NCBI GenBank assembly: GCA_030263805.2
Contig: CP136011.1
Coordinates: 620,001 to 684,000 of the forward strand
Direction of reading: 5' to 3'
Length of the DNA stretch: 64,000 nucleotides
Source of the DNA: Pseudomonas sp. FeN3W
GTDB lineage: Bacteria; Pseudomonadota; Gammaproteobacteria; Pseudomonadales; Pseudomonadaceae
The position numbers and the translations under genes were made by a program. Below, piece by piece: positions 33,926 to 41,837 of this stretch. The notes under the pieces were generated by a model. The model made no database searches. It was not told the origin of the DNA and was given only the letters and a program-made list of their open reading frames with translations. The number at the start of each line of letters is the position of its first letter. The first letter of the stretch is position 1.

Positions 33926-35008
33926 TCACTTGGCACCGTCACAGACTTCGTTGAAATGGATGACCCTGAGGACTTTATTGGAATAGAAGCAGGGTTGAAG
34001 AGGGGTGTCGCCAAGCTCGGTCGCGCTAACGAGCGAGCGAACCGCATCTTTGAATTCACCCTTGAAAACTGCGCTCGCTGAAATCGGTACGTCCCTATCA
34101 ACAGCCCAATGCTCAACCTCGAATGTCCAGCCTGTCTTTTCCTTCCACTTGATCAGTGCTTCGCGAATGGTGCGGTCTGCTGGGCTAATCGACCATGTAT
34201 TGAGATCAACAGCAGGCTTGGCAGGAGTCACTGAAGCAGGCGCTTGCAGAATGGTCGCTGGAGACGCTTTTGGCACCGCTGGAGAGATAGTGGGCACGGT
34301 CACCACTTTCGATGCGTCAGCAGTCGCAGCAGGGCTGGGTGTATGGGGCATTGGCTGGGCGGGTGCCACGGATGCAACCGTTATGGTCTTGACGCTACTG
34401 ACAGACTCAGGCGCTTTTACGGCAACAGGGGTATTGGACAACGACTTGGCGTCGGGTTGTGCTACACGCTTGGTGGCTTCGGTCGATACCTGACCCTTGT
34501 TTGCCTGAACAGCCTTTTTGATCCAGTAGGTGAAATCATTCGAGGCAGTCAAAGGCTCAACAATCGAAAGGGTGGCAACCTTGGCTTTCCAATCAAGCGT
34601 AAACTGAAAGCCGTAGCGCATGCCTACATCATTGAGTACCTCAGTCCATGGCTCGCCGTACACGAAGTCGATCCGTGCTGGCGCTGTGAAAGGCTCAGTG
34701 CTCGCATACGCAAGATACCATCCTTCTGGAAGGATAGCGCGCATAGCCTCATTGAAATACATCCCGTACTGGACATTTACAGGATTAATTGGGCTGTAGA
34801 TTTCTATTTCGCTCTGCTTGCCAACATTTGAAACAGGTGTGCTGACGTTTCCGATATGAGAGATTCTAGGTAGATGGGTGTCTTGAGAAATCGAACTCTG
34901 CTGCGTTTGGTTCGACTTATTTAGCGAAAAAATGCCTGCATGACCAGATATTGGGATAATGCTTAACGCCAACAGGGATAGCGCTGAAGCCGCGACGATG
35001 CGTTTCAC
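33926..35008 (-). CDS. pilL: PilL/TcpQ-domain protein
   Basis: A 360-residue protein from a GTG at 35008 with AGAAAGAGG upstream. Signal peptide MKRIVAASALSLLALSIIPI (cleaved near GHA). An N-terminal domain with GWYLAYASTEPF and YGEPWTEVLNDVGMRYGFQF is joined by a long Pro/Ala/Val linker (about 185-270) to a C-terminal domain (WSISPADRTIREALIKWKEK, TGWTFEVEHW, AVFKGEFKDAVRSLVSATEL, NKVLRVIHF), which matches TcpQ/PilL C-terminal domains that assist the secretin. First gene of the pil operon. Confidence 0.85.
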   Translation of the reverse strand: MKRIVAASALSLLALSIIPISGHAGIFSLNKSNQTQQSSISQDTHLPRISHIGNVSTPVSNVGKQSEIEIYSPINPVNVQYGMYFNEAMRAILPEGWYLAYASTEPFTAPARIDFVYGEPWTEVLNDVGMRYGFQFTLDWKAKVATLSIVEPLTASNDFTYWIKKAVQANKGQVSTEATKRVAQPDAKSLSNTPVAVKAPESVSSVKTITVASVAPAQPMPHTPSPAATADASKVVTVPTISPAVPKASPATILQAPASVTPAKPAVDLNTWSISPADRTIREALIKWKEKTGWTFEVEHWAVDRDVPISASAVFKGEFKDAVRSLVSATELGDTPLQPCFYSNKVLRVIHFNEVCDGAK

Positions 35009-35048
35009 GTTGACACCTCTTTCTTATAATTTTGTGCCGGATTTCAAA

Positions 35049-35077
35049 ACAATAAGCTCAAAATAAAATCGTGTCAA
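35049..35077 (-). promoter_or_regulatory. Predicted promoter of the pil operon
   Basis: On the minus strand TTGACA (35077-35072) and TATTGT (35054-35049) are separated by 17 bp, about 40 bp before the pilL start codon. The -35 is perfect and the -10 matches four of six bases. Confidence 0.6.
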
Positions 35078-35203
35078 TATCATCCATAAAATAATAAGTG
35101 CACCCATAGTGAGAGCAAAAACACGTGAAGGTTAACGTCGTGAAGCGGGCCTCATTGCCAGTGGCTGGTTTGTACGTTATCGATGAGCTTGAGATCTAAT
35201 TGA

Positions 35204-35406
35204 CCAGGCGCTGGCGCCAGTATCCAGGCACGCCAAAGAGCCACTACGACATTGCCATTAGCAAGCGTGCGCTTGCGGTCAAGGCTGGGGCAGTCGAGAT
35301 CACCATGGGTCAAACAGGGGAGATCGTACGAGCCAAGCGTGAAGGCAAACCGGTGAGCTCGCTGGGAATCGGATTGATCGGCAATACGCCAGATCTTTTC
35401 CAATAG
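35204..35406 (+). pseudogene. 3' fragment of DUF4031 gene
   Basis: The last 67 codons of the DUF4031 gene that is intact at 22696-23010, joining at RRW(R/H)QYPGTPKSHYDIAIS. The N-terminal MAVYVDDMKAQFG part is missing and unrelated sequence precedes the junction, so it is a truncated copy created by the same event as the direct repeat. Confidence 0.9.
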
Positions 35407-35573
35407 CACCACGAGCCTATCGGCTTGGGGCTGGATCAGCAGGTGCTTTTTGCTGAGGCTTGTCGAGCACCTTGAGCAGGGAGCTGTCAAAGCCAAGGCT
35501 GGTTTTACCTTCGTTGGAGAACTCAATCGCTCGTTTGAGCGTATTGTTGACCGGCTTTATTTCATGGGCATCG
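35204..35573. repeat. 370-bp direct repeat, right copy
   Basis: Matches 22808-23177 in the same orientation at about 98% identity. With the left copy it brackets the pil module, the two Cys-rich genes and a tnpB remnant. The stretch 35078-35203 before it holds nothing recognisable. Confidence 0.95.
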
Positions 35574-36160
35574 ATGACCGATTCAATGTCCTTGAGGCTA
35601 ATGGGCGTATTTTCATGCCGCAGTAACTTATCGTTCACAATGTCGCTGATGATCCTAGCCATCGTCTGCTGAGATGCCTGATTGTCGCCTGGGGTGCTTG
35701 AAAATATCTGGTCGTGGTTCTTTAGGAAATATTGCTCAATTGACTTTCCCTCTTCAATTATCGCCTTGGCATTATCATTCAACCCGATGTTGGCAGCCAG
35801 GCTAACCCCCGCCAGGTGTATGCGATTGATTGTGCTTACAAGTCGCTCTTGCTTGTTAGGTATCAGGTCAAATGCTTTTGTTGCCAATGTTAGCCCAGTA
35901 CGGGCAACGAAAGCCGAAATCCCTGAGGCGACTCCACCGATCATGCCTGCGCCTATGACCATGGGGGCTGGCGCCGGACTCAGGGCGGCAATAGCCAGTG
36001 ATCCGGTAATGACGGTCAATGCAGTCCCATACATCAGAAGCCATGGGTCTGTGGATTTTCGTGCTGTTGGCCATCCACCCCACTTTACGGGGCGGTGAGA
36101 TTGAATGAGACTGGCTGAATCTCGAAGCACTTCATTTCTGGTTTCAAGGATGTTGTTCAT
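35417..36160 (-). CDS. Hypothetical membrane protein
   Basis: A 247-residue protein starting MNNILETRNEVLRDSASLIQ (ATG at 36160 with ACGGAAA upstream). A hydrophobic region of about 55 residues (LLMYGTALTVITGSLAIAAL, then MVIGAGMIGGVASGISAFVA) suggests two membrane spans; the rest is cytoplasmic and helical (EEGKSIEQYFLKNHDQIFSS). The last ~52 codons lie in the direct repeat shared with 22808-23177. Divergent from 36204. Family unknown. Confidence 0.75.
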   Translation of the reverse strand: MNNILETRNEVLRDSASLIQSHRPVKWGGWPTARKSTDPWLLMYGTALTVITGSLAIAALSPAPAPMVIGAGMIGGVASGISAFVARTGLTLATKAFDLIPNKQERLVSTINRIHLAGVSLAANIGLNDNAKAIIEEGKSIEQYFLKNHDQIFSSTPGDNQASQQTMARIISDIVNDKLLRHENTPISLKDIESVIDAHEIKPVNNTLKRAIEFSNEGKTSLGFDSSLLKVLDKPQQKAPADPAPSR

Positions 36161-36203
36161 ACGATTTCCGTGACATAATTTGAATATAAAGAGTGAGTAC
36201 CAC

Positions 36204-36449
36204 ATGCTAAAAACAATTGAACAAAGTCTCAGTCGTATTGCTCAAAGCGCTGAGCGTTTGGCCTCTATTGCGGCCACCCCAGGTCTTTCGGCTGAAGAGA
36301 CTGCTGCACTTATTGATCTGAATGCTCACCTTCAATCCATAAGCGCGAGTCTTTTGTCGCAACTCTCCGTGAGCGACAGTGAGGCACTTAAGCTAATTTT
36401 GCAGCTTGAAAATAATGCAACAACAAAAATATCCATGATTAAAATCTAA
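36204..36449 (+). CDS. Small helical protein
   Basis: An 81-residue protein starting MLKTIEQSLSRIAQSAERLA (ATG at 36204 with GAGTGAG upstream). It is an amphipathic helix pair: SLSRIAQSAERLASIAATPG and LIDLNAHLQSISASLLSQLS. Short helical-bundle proteins like this occur in phages and plasmids, often as DNA-associated or structural accessory proteins. It is divergent from the membrane-protein gene. Confidence 0.6.
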   Translation: MLKTIEQSLSRIAQSAERLASIAATPGLSAEETAALIDLNAHLQSISASLLSQLSVSDSEALKLILQLENNATTKISMIKI

Positions 36450-36551
36450 CAGTAAATCAGCTATTGAGACAAGCCCTCCGACAAATTGGCATTAAATGGT
36501 ATATGAAATGCCAAGCACCACTGGTTATGATATAAAAAAGCAGGAGAGATC

Positions 36552-38036
36552 ATGAAAAGCCTGATGACACTTGAAGACTTTAATAAGAAAATCACAAATT
36601 ATCTGAATGGACGTGAAATAGAGTCCATTACGCAAACGATTGAGGAAGGCATTGAGCTGATAGAAAATGCTGTGGCAAACCGTTCCGGTAATCCGCGTTC
36701 CAGGGTCGAGGCTTTTCATGCTCAAGAAATCGCCAAGCGAACAATTGAATCGCTGGCGCCCTTGTTATACAAGCTTGATTTGTTGGAAAGGTATTATGAA
36801 GTATACCCAAATCCAGCCGTTTTCAGCAGGTCTATACTAAGTGCATTCTATGATGACGCACGAAACCCAAATCTGTCACTGGCAAGAAAGGCAATCGAAT
36901 TGGGCGGCGTTATCGTTGCTAAAGATTTGTCAGGCACATCATTTAATTTTAACAAGACCCCGCCAGCTGATCTTGTTGAGTCTCTTTTCAAAAATATAAA
37001 GGAAAATTACTGGGCTACCGCTGCACTTGGAAGTGATGCCATTTACTCTTCAGGACTTGAAAGATTTTACACCAATCTACTCACTTCTCTTTTTATTGGA
37101 AAACCGCATAGGGCTGTAGAAATCACTCAGAAAGACCCTGAGTTCTTTAACAAGTTCGTAGTGGATGGACTGTTTTTTAAAAAAGAAAAGCATGGCGTTT
37201 TGAAGCACATGATTTATGATCAATGCACGACCAGCTTGTTCCTGGCTATTCATAAATACTCAAAGGATTTGTACAAAGAGATTCTTGACGATATGCAAGT
37301 CGTATCAAGGCTACAAGGTGCTGTGGCTTATCGACGAAGCGTTGACCTTAGTCGGCTACCCGCGCATGCCAATATAAACGCGGCGTTCTGCATGGACGCA
37401 TTCTGCACGGGAATGCATTCACTAACCCTAAGCGACGAAAATTACAAGGGTCTGATGAAGCATTGGGCTTTAAATGGGCAGGAAGAAAAACTCTACAAAA
37501 AAGTCAGTCGAAGAAAGCAGATAACTTCCCTTGTCGAATGCTACCGTGAGTACGCATTGGCTATCAGCAAAGATAATTGCGTCATTGCTGACATTAGCGT
37601 ACGGAAAAACAACAGATTTCTCAAAAATGTAGAGCTTTTTGAAAAAATATATATAAGGCCAGAAAACAGAATTGCCTCTAACCCCATTGCTATGCAGAAT
37701 CACATTGTTTTCGCACTGAACAATGGAGATGATGAGGATTGCAATAGAATCTGCGATACCTATGCCGGACAGATGTCAAGTCGCAGGGTCGTTGACGAGC
37801 TGCTTAGACTAAGTATTGCAAGCCCAAGCGGTTACAGAACTGAAAGGTTCGACAAGTTCATACACAAGATGATTGCGGACAAAGAAACAAGGAGCGCATT
37901 CGCGCATATCTCCAAAAAAACGTATGATGACGCTTTCTCAGGCTGGAACGACATTGGCATGAAGGTTTTGAAGACCATAAAGTGGCAAGACCCGGAAATC
38001 AAGAGGTCTTGGATCTCATCTGATATGGAGATTTAA
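36552..38036 (+). CDS. Hypothetical helical protein with shared C-terminal motif
   Basis: A 494-residue protein starting MKSLMTLEDFNKKITNYLNG, with an AGGAGAG site before the ATG. It is Lys- and Asn-rich, helical, with no signal peptide or membrane segment, and visibly AT-richer than the pil genes. The end QDPEIKRSWISSDMEI fits the 16-residue C-terminal pattern. Convergent with 38105-38707, which carries the same kind of end. Function unknown. Confidence 0.75.
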   Translation: MKSLMTLEDFNKKITNYLNGREIESITQTIEEGIELIENAVANRSGNPRSRVEAFHAQEIAKRTIESLAPLLYKLDLLERYYEVYPNPAVFSRSILSAFYDDARNPNLSLARKAIELGGVIVAKDLSGTSFNFNKTPPADLVESLFKNIKENYWATAALGSDAIYSSGLERFYTNLLTSLFIGKPHRAVEITQKDPEFFNKFVVDGLFFKKEKHGVLKHMIYDQCTTSLFLAIHKYSKDLYKEILDDMQVVSRLQGAVAYRRSVDLSRLPAHANINAAFCMDAFCTGMHSLTLSDENYKGLMKHWALNGQEEKLYKKVSRRKQITSLVECYREYALAISKDNCVIADISVRKNNRFLKNVELFEKIYIRPENRIASNPIAMQNHIVFALNNGDDEDCNRICDTYAGQMSSRRVVDELLRLSIASPSGYRTERFDKFIHKMIADKETRSAFAHISKKTYDDAFSGWNDIGMKVLKTIKWQDPEIKRSWISSDMEI

Positions 38037-38040
38037 GTGT

Positions 38041-38075
38041 TCGGCAATTACTGCATTGATTGCTGCAATTGCCGA
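38041..38075. terminator. Hairpin between convergent genes
   Basis: TCGGCAATT and AATTGCCGA form a perfect 9-bp stem just after the stop at 38036 and before the convergent stop at 38105. There is no long T run; the position suggests a two-way terminator. Confidence 0.45.
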
Positions 38076-38104
38076 TGCATGCCCCTAACTTTTGAAGTTA
38101 AAGC

Positions 38105-38707
38105 CTAAAGTTCAAAATCGACTTTTGACAGCTGGTGTCGGATTTTGGAACTACCGACCTTTAGTAGGCGAGTACGGCCAATTGCATTTTCAAGGTATCG
38201 AACACAATCTTTTTTAGCGTCAAGGTTTTCAATTCTCGATATGACTTCATCTGCCTCTTGCGAGATAATTCGGCAGGCTACGGCAGAGAGTAAATTGCTA
38301 CTGTTGCTGGCGCAGGTGTTTATTAAGTTTTCAATGACCTCGTGCCGCTTGCCTTCTTTGAGAAGTAGCCGGGTATGGCCAAAACGCTTTTTAGACATAT
38401 CACTAAGAAGCATGGCTTCTCCGTCACGAATATCTTTCTTGATGAAATTGAGGAAGCTATCAATTTGATCCAGCCGCGTTTCTGGCACATTCCAGGGATT
38501 ACACTTATCATTGCCTGCCAGTATTGGACTTGACTTGAACAGATTAGCCAGTGACTCGTCGATAAAGTCAGCAACAACCGCATGGCCTAGATAATCCTGA
38601 TCTTTTCGAAGCTCGTCCAGGTCAAGCTCCAGCGAACATTGGTCTTCATATTCAGATTTTGCAAAGCCTTGTACTACTTTTCGAAACAAAACGTATGAAT
38701 CAGCCAT
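38105..38707 (-). CDS. Hypothetical helical protein with shared C-terminal motif
   Basis: A 200-residue protein starting MADSYVLFRKVVQGFAKSEY, with AAAGGAG before the ATG at 38707. Helical, charged, no signal peptide. It ends GSSKIRHQLSKVDFEL, a divergent member of the C-terminal pattern (RH for KR, Ser at the central hydrophobic position). A 7-bp hairpin, AATGCTT/AAGCATT (38733-38750), lies upstream of the start and may be an operator. Function unknown. Confidence 0.7.
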   Translation of the reverse strand: MADSYVLFRKVVQGFAKSEYEDQCSLELDLDELRKDQDYLGHAVVADFIDESLANLFKSSPILAGNDKCNPWNVPETRLDQIDSFLNFIKKDIRDGEAMLLSDMSKKRFGHTRLLLKEGKRHEVIENLINTCASNSSNLLSAVACRIISQEADEVISRIENLDAKKDCVRYLENAIGRTRLLKVGSSKIRHQLSKVDFEL

Positions 38708-38923
38708 TACGGACTCCTTTTTCTAATAGTTTAATGCTTTTGGAAGCATTTTCACAAGAAGCAGGGGTGGATCACCCAATAGTGGACAAAGGCATTTACC
38801 TGCATTAAGTGCATGCGGCTGTAAATTTAACGACAGCTCTTGCAATAAATATCAAATGGAATGGTTATTTGTAATACATCATGATAATTTCTTGCAATAA
38901 CTATATCGCAGGAGCTTGACAAC

Positions 38924-39613
38924 ATGCCCTTAATTAGAACGCCCAATACCAATATTCAAGAGATATATGACCGCCTTGGAAATGCCAGTGGGCTGCTTGA
39001 TGTATTTTTTTGCAGGGTACATCTAGATGGCTCACCGTTCATGGTTGGAACAGATGATTCTGTTCCGCATGTAATGCATGGATGTGTTTCATTGGGATCA
39101 GATTCATTTAATAGTCGATCTGCTTTAAATATTTCCATTTCACACCTATCAGACCTGGCAGCAATTGAGGGTGTTTTTTCAGACTATCTGGAGTATGACA
39201 AAATTGTTCGTGATGGATTCGTGCCGCCCGAACACTTTTCGACCTTCTGTAGAACTGGAGAGAATCTGAGTTTCAGACTGATCGCCCAAGCCCCGCAAGT
39301 TGAGGGTGCCCCACTAAAACGATGCTATCCAGAAGAAACGTTAGTCAATTCCTTAGATATTGGGGCAATGGCCAACGATGTCTTCATGCCTGTTGTCAGC
39401 ATGACGCTACACAAGGGGCGCTATACGGGGATTTGTTTGGCTCACGACCTCGCGTTGTTAAAGGCGATCAGTGAGGGTGTTTCGCCAACTGAGCTTGATA
39501 GACAATTTAAACTAAACAAGAAGCGACTCGTAAAGCAGGATTACGATCTCGTATGCAAAATTGAAAATGGGATAACGAGCTTCATTCGAGTGCCAAAGTC
39601 CAAGGCTGAATGA
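38924..39613 (+). CDS. Hypothetical protein
   Basis: A 229-residue protein starting MPLIRTPNTNIQEIYDRLGN, with GCAGGAG before the ATG. It looks globular and mixed alpha/beta: GSPFMVGTDDSVPHVMHGCV, IVRDGFVPPEHFSTFCR, DVFMPVVSMTLHKGRYTGIC. No signal peptide. The 216-bp upstream region contains two TTGCAATAA direct repeats (near 38843 and 38894) that could be regulatory. No family recognised. Confidence 0.65.
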   Translation: MPLIRTPNTNIQEIYDRLGNASGLLDVFFCRVHLDGSPFMVGTDDSVPHVMHGCVSLGSDSFNSRSALNISISHLSDLAAIEGVFSDYLEYDKIVRDGFVPPEHFSTFCRTGENLSFRLIAQAPQVEGAPLKRCYPEETLVNSLDIGAMANDVFMPVVSMTLHKGRYTGICLAHDLALLKAISEGVSPTELDRQFKLNKKRLVKQDYDLVCKIENGITSFIRVPKSKAE

Positions 39614-39634
39614 GTCCGGCGAGCACAGACAGAA

Positions 39635-39686
39635 AAGCCCCGAGAGGTCTGGCACACAATGGTGTCATCCAGGCATCTCGGGGCTT
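39635..39686. terminator. Two-way terminator between convergent genes
   Basis: AAGCCCCGAGA (39635-39645) and TCTCGGGGCTT (39676-39686) form a perfect 11-bp stem with a long loop, between the 3' ends of 38924-39613 and dcd. G+C-rich arms ending in A or T runs on either strand suit termination both ways. Confidence 0.6.
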
Positions 39687-39697
39687 GGGGTTGCGTA

Positions 39698-40393
39698 TCA
39701 GGAGCGGGGAAGGGTAACGCCGCGCTGTCCCTGGTACTTGCCTCCACGATCACGGTAGGAGGTTTCACAAGCCTCATCGGACTGAAGGAACAGCATCTGA
39801 GCGACCCCTTCGTTGGCGTAGATCTTGGCAGGCAGGGTTGTTGTGTTGGAAAACTCAAGCGTGACGTGACCTTCCCACTCGGGCTCAAGCGGAGTGACAT
39901 TGACGATAATGCCACACCGAGCGTAGGTGCTCTTGCCCAGACAGATCGTCAGTACGTCACGCGGGATGCGGAAGTACTCGACAGTTCGCGCGAGGGCGAA
40001 CGAGTTTGGTGGAATGATGCACACATCGCTTTGAATATCGACGAAGCTTTTTTCATCGAAGTTCTTCGGATCGACGACTGCCGAATGGATGTTGGTGAAC
40101 ACCTTGAACTCATTGGCGCATCGCACATCGTAACCGTAGCTGCTGGTGCCGTAGCTGATGATCTTTTTGGCCACATCAAGATTGCCTTGCGTTTCGTAGC
40201 GCACCTGAGCGGGATTGAAGCCTTCGAGCATCGGTTTCCAATCCCGCCAGAGGTGCTCAAGGCCGGGGAGGGGGGTGAAGAGAAGATGTTCAGCCTGACC
40301 AACCTCGTGTGGCTGTAGGCCATAACCGGGGACATTGAGGCGAGTAGGGTGGATGCATTGCTGCTTGATCCAGCGATCAGATTTGATGGTCAT
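39698..40393 (-). CDS. dcd: dCTP deaminase with N-terminal extension
   Basis: A 231-residue Dcd. From residue 80 the sequence (SYGTSSYGYDVRCANEFKVF, IPPNSFALARTVEYFRIPRD, LGKSTYARCGIIVNVTPLEP, EWEGHVTLEFSNTTTLPAKI) is nearly identical to chromosomal Pseudomonas Dcd as I remember it, including the GKSTYAR active-site region. It converts dCTP to dUTP. The N-terminus is longer: after MTIKSDRWIKQQCI an extra ~40 residues (NVPGYGLQPHEVGQAEHLLF, GLEHLWRDWKPML) replace the short loop of the usual ~188-residue enzyme. GGAG precedes the ATG at 40393. A predicted promoter lies just upstream. Confidence 0.93.
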   Translation of the reverse strand: MTIKSDRWIKQQCIHPTRLNVPGYGLQPHEVGQAEHLLFTPLPGLEHLWRDWKPMLEGFNPAQVRYETQGNLDVAKKIISYGTSSYGYDVRCANEFKVFTNIHSAVVDPKNFDEKSFVDIQSDVCIIPPNSFALARTVEYFRIPRDVLTICLGKSTYARCGIIVNVTPLEPEWEGHVTLEFSNTTTLPAKIYANEGVAQMLFLQSDEACETSYRDRGGKYQGQRGVTLPRS

Positions 40394-40415
40394 GAGGTTC
40401 TCCAGAAAGGTGACC

Positions 40416-40444
40416 ACTATAATTGTGACCACCTTTATTGACAA
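40416..40444 (-). promoter_or_regulatory. Predicted dcd promoter with direct repeats
   Basis: On the minus strand TTGTCA (40444-40439) and TATAGT (40421-40416) are spaced 17 bp. The spacer and -10 region overlap two GTGACCAC direct repeats (starting near 40410 and 40425) flanked by AAAGGTG/CACCTTT arms, a possible repressor site. Confidence 0.55.
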
Positions 40445-40453
40445 GTTGTTTAG

Positions 40454-41821
40454 TTAGAAGCGATCCGAGGTGTCCCAGGTAGAGCCGCCCGAAATAGAGT
40501 CAGAGGTCGACCAGGAAGATGAACTGGAAGATCTGTCTGACGTAGACCAGGCGCTGCTTGAGCTTGAACTGCTGCGCATGACTTCAGGCTCTCGATACGT
40601 CGAGCTGTTGCGCACCTGTGAGTCGATATCATGCTGGCTCAGGGAGCCTGCGATGTAGCCATTAATGAAGTCAGATACATCGAATGACTCACGGAATCGA
40701 CGATTTCCACTGTCATAGGAACTGCGAACAAAGTGATCTCGCAGCTCCTTGGCACGGCGGAACGTGTCAGATGCTTCGCGAAGCCTGATGCGCAACGTCT
40801 GCTCCTGAACCTTAAGGCGCTCCTCGGCAGCGGTCAGATCCTTGTACTGATCCAGAGCTTGTTCATCCCGCAGGCTACTGGTGGCCTTGGTCATGCGCTC
40901 AAGGGTCGGGATGCTGAGCTTGGCAAGCGTGCTGCTCATGGACTCTTTGATGCTCATCATCAAAGGGTCTGTGTTGTTCAGGTGCTTGTTTAGCGCGTTT
41001 TGCAGGGTCGAGATGGCTTGTCGGCGCTCACTCAGCCGATCCTCGGACTTGCGCAGACGACCTTCAGCATCCGAAATGCCAAACTTCGACTGGATCTGAT
41101 ACTCCTTGGCCCTCAGGTCATCAGCTTTTTCTCTGTGCAGCTTGACCTGCTCATCAAGACGTTTTTCTGCAAGGCCCGGAAGCTTTTGCAAAATATCGTA
41201 GTCATGGCGAGACTGATCAAAATCGATCCGTTTGGCCAGCCACTTATCCATGAGGCGAAAAGGCCCCATGCCACTGTAATCGGCTGTACCGAATTTGCGC
41301 CCCAGCAAATGCTTGAACGCCTCGCTTTGGTCGAATGGCTTGAGCTTGGCCCGGCACTCATCAGCGGTCGCATCGAGTGTCTCACTCAGGCGCGCCACAT
41401 CGGAGCCAAGGAGTTCCAGCTGTTCACGCAAGAGCGTGATGGATTCATCCTTCGCGATTTCAGAGGAAGCCGCCGTGCGCTTTTCAGCAAGCATGCGGGT
41501 GTTGGTAGCCACTTCGAGTTCAGATTGCTTGATGCGCTCGCGGGCTTCATCCATCTGAGTCACGATGCCGTCATGCTCTTGTTCACGCTGAGCCAGCACA
41601 TCACGGATGCGCCCGGTAACGTCGCGAGCAGTTTCGCCGCTGATGATCGAGTCGATCTGCGTATCGGCAATGGCCTGCATCAGCACGATTTTCTTGTGCG
41701 TGATGGTTTCGAGCTCAACCTGTGTTTTATGCAGGTTGACTTCAATGTCTCGCTTGCTCTTGTCCGCGCTGTCAACGTAGGACTGGATTTTACTTTTTAC
41801 ATCGCTTCCACGAATAGACAT
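40454..41821 (-). CDS. Coiled-coil protein with Ser-rich W(S/D)TSD tail
   Basis: A 455-residue protein starting MSIRGSDVKSKIQSYVDSAD, with AAGGGAAGGG before the ATG. Most of it is long coiled coil (VLAQREQEHDGIVTQMDEAR, LREQLELLGSDVARLSETLD, EERLKVQEQTLRIRLREASD). The last 45 residues are a low-complexity Ser tail with three copies of a motif: AWSTSDR, SWSTSDS and TWDTSDRF. No signal peptide. It is the third gene of a leftward operon with 43307-44473 and 41838-43295. A scaffold on or near the membrane is plausible; function unknown. Confidence 0.75.
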   Translation of the reverse strand: MSIRGSDVKSKIQSYVDSADKSKRDIEVNLHKTQVELETITHKKIVLMQAIADTQIDSIISGETARDVTGRIRDVLAQREQEHDGIVTQMDEARERIKQSELEVATNTRMLAEKRTAASSEIAKDESITLLREQLELLGSDVARLSETLDATADECRAKLKPFDQSEAFKHLLGRKFGTADYSGMGPFRLMDKWLAKRIDFDQSRHDYDILQKLPGLAEKRLDEQVKLHREKADDLRAKEYQIQSKFGISDAEGRLRKSEDRLSERRQAISTLQNALNKHLNNTDPLMMSIKESMSSTLAKLSIPTLERMTKATSSLRDEQALDQYKDLTAAEERLKVQEQTLRIRLREASDTFRRAKELRDHFVRSSYDSGNRRFRESFDVSDFINGYIAGSLSQHDIDSQVRNSSTYREPEVMRSSSSSSSAWSTSDRSSSSSSWSTSDSISGGSTWDTSDRF

Positions 41822-41837
41822 GGTCAGATCCCTTCCC

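Noticed and set aside
38781..38797. Iteron-like AGTGGACAAAGGCATTT far from the origin
   Set aside because: It keeps only the GTGGACAAA part of the iteron and stands alone, so chance is likely.
39659..40318. Antisense open frame over dcd
   Set aside because: Long antisense frames here follow from the base composition of dcd; it lacks a start signal and resembles nothing.
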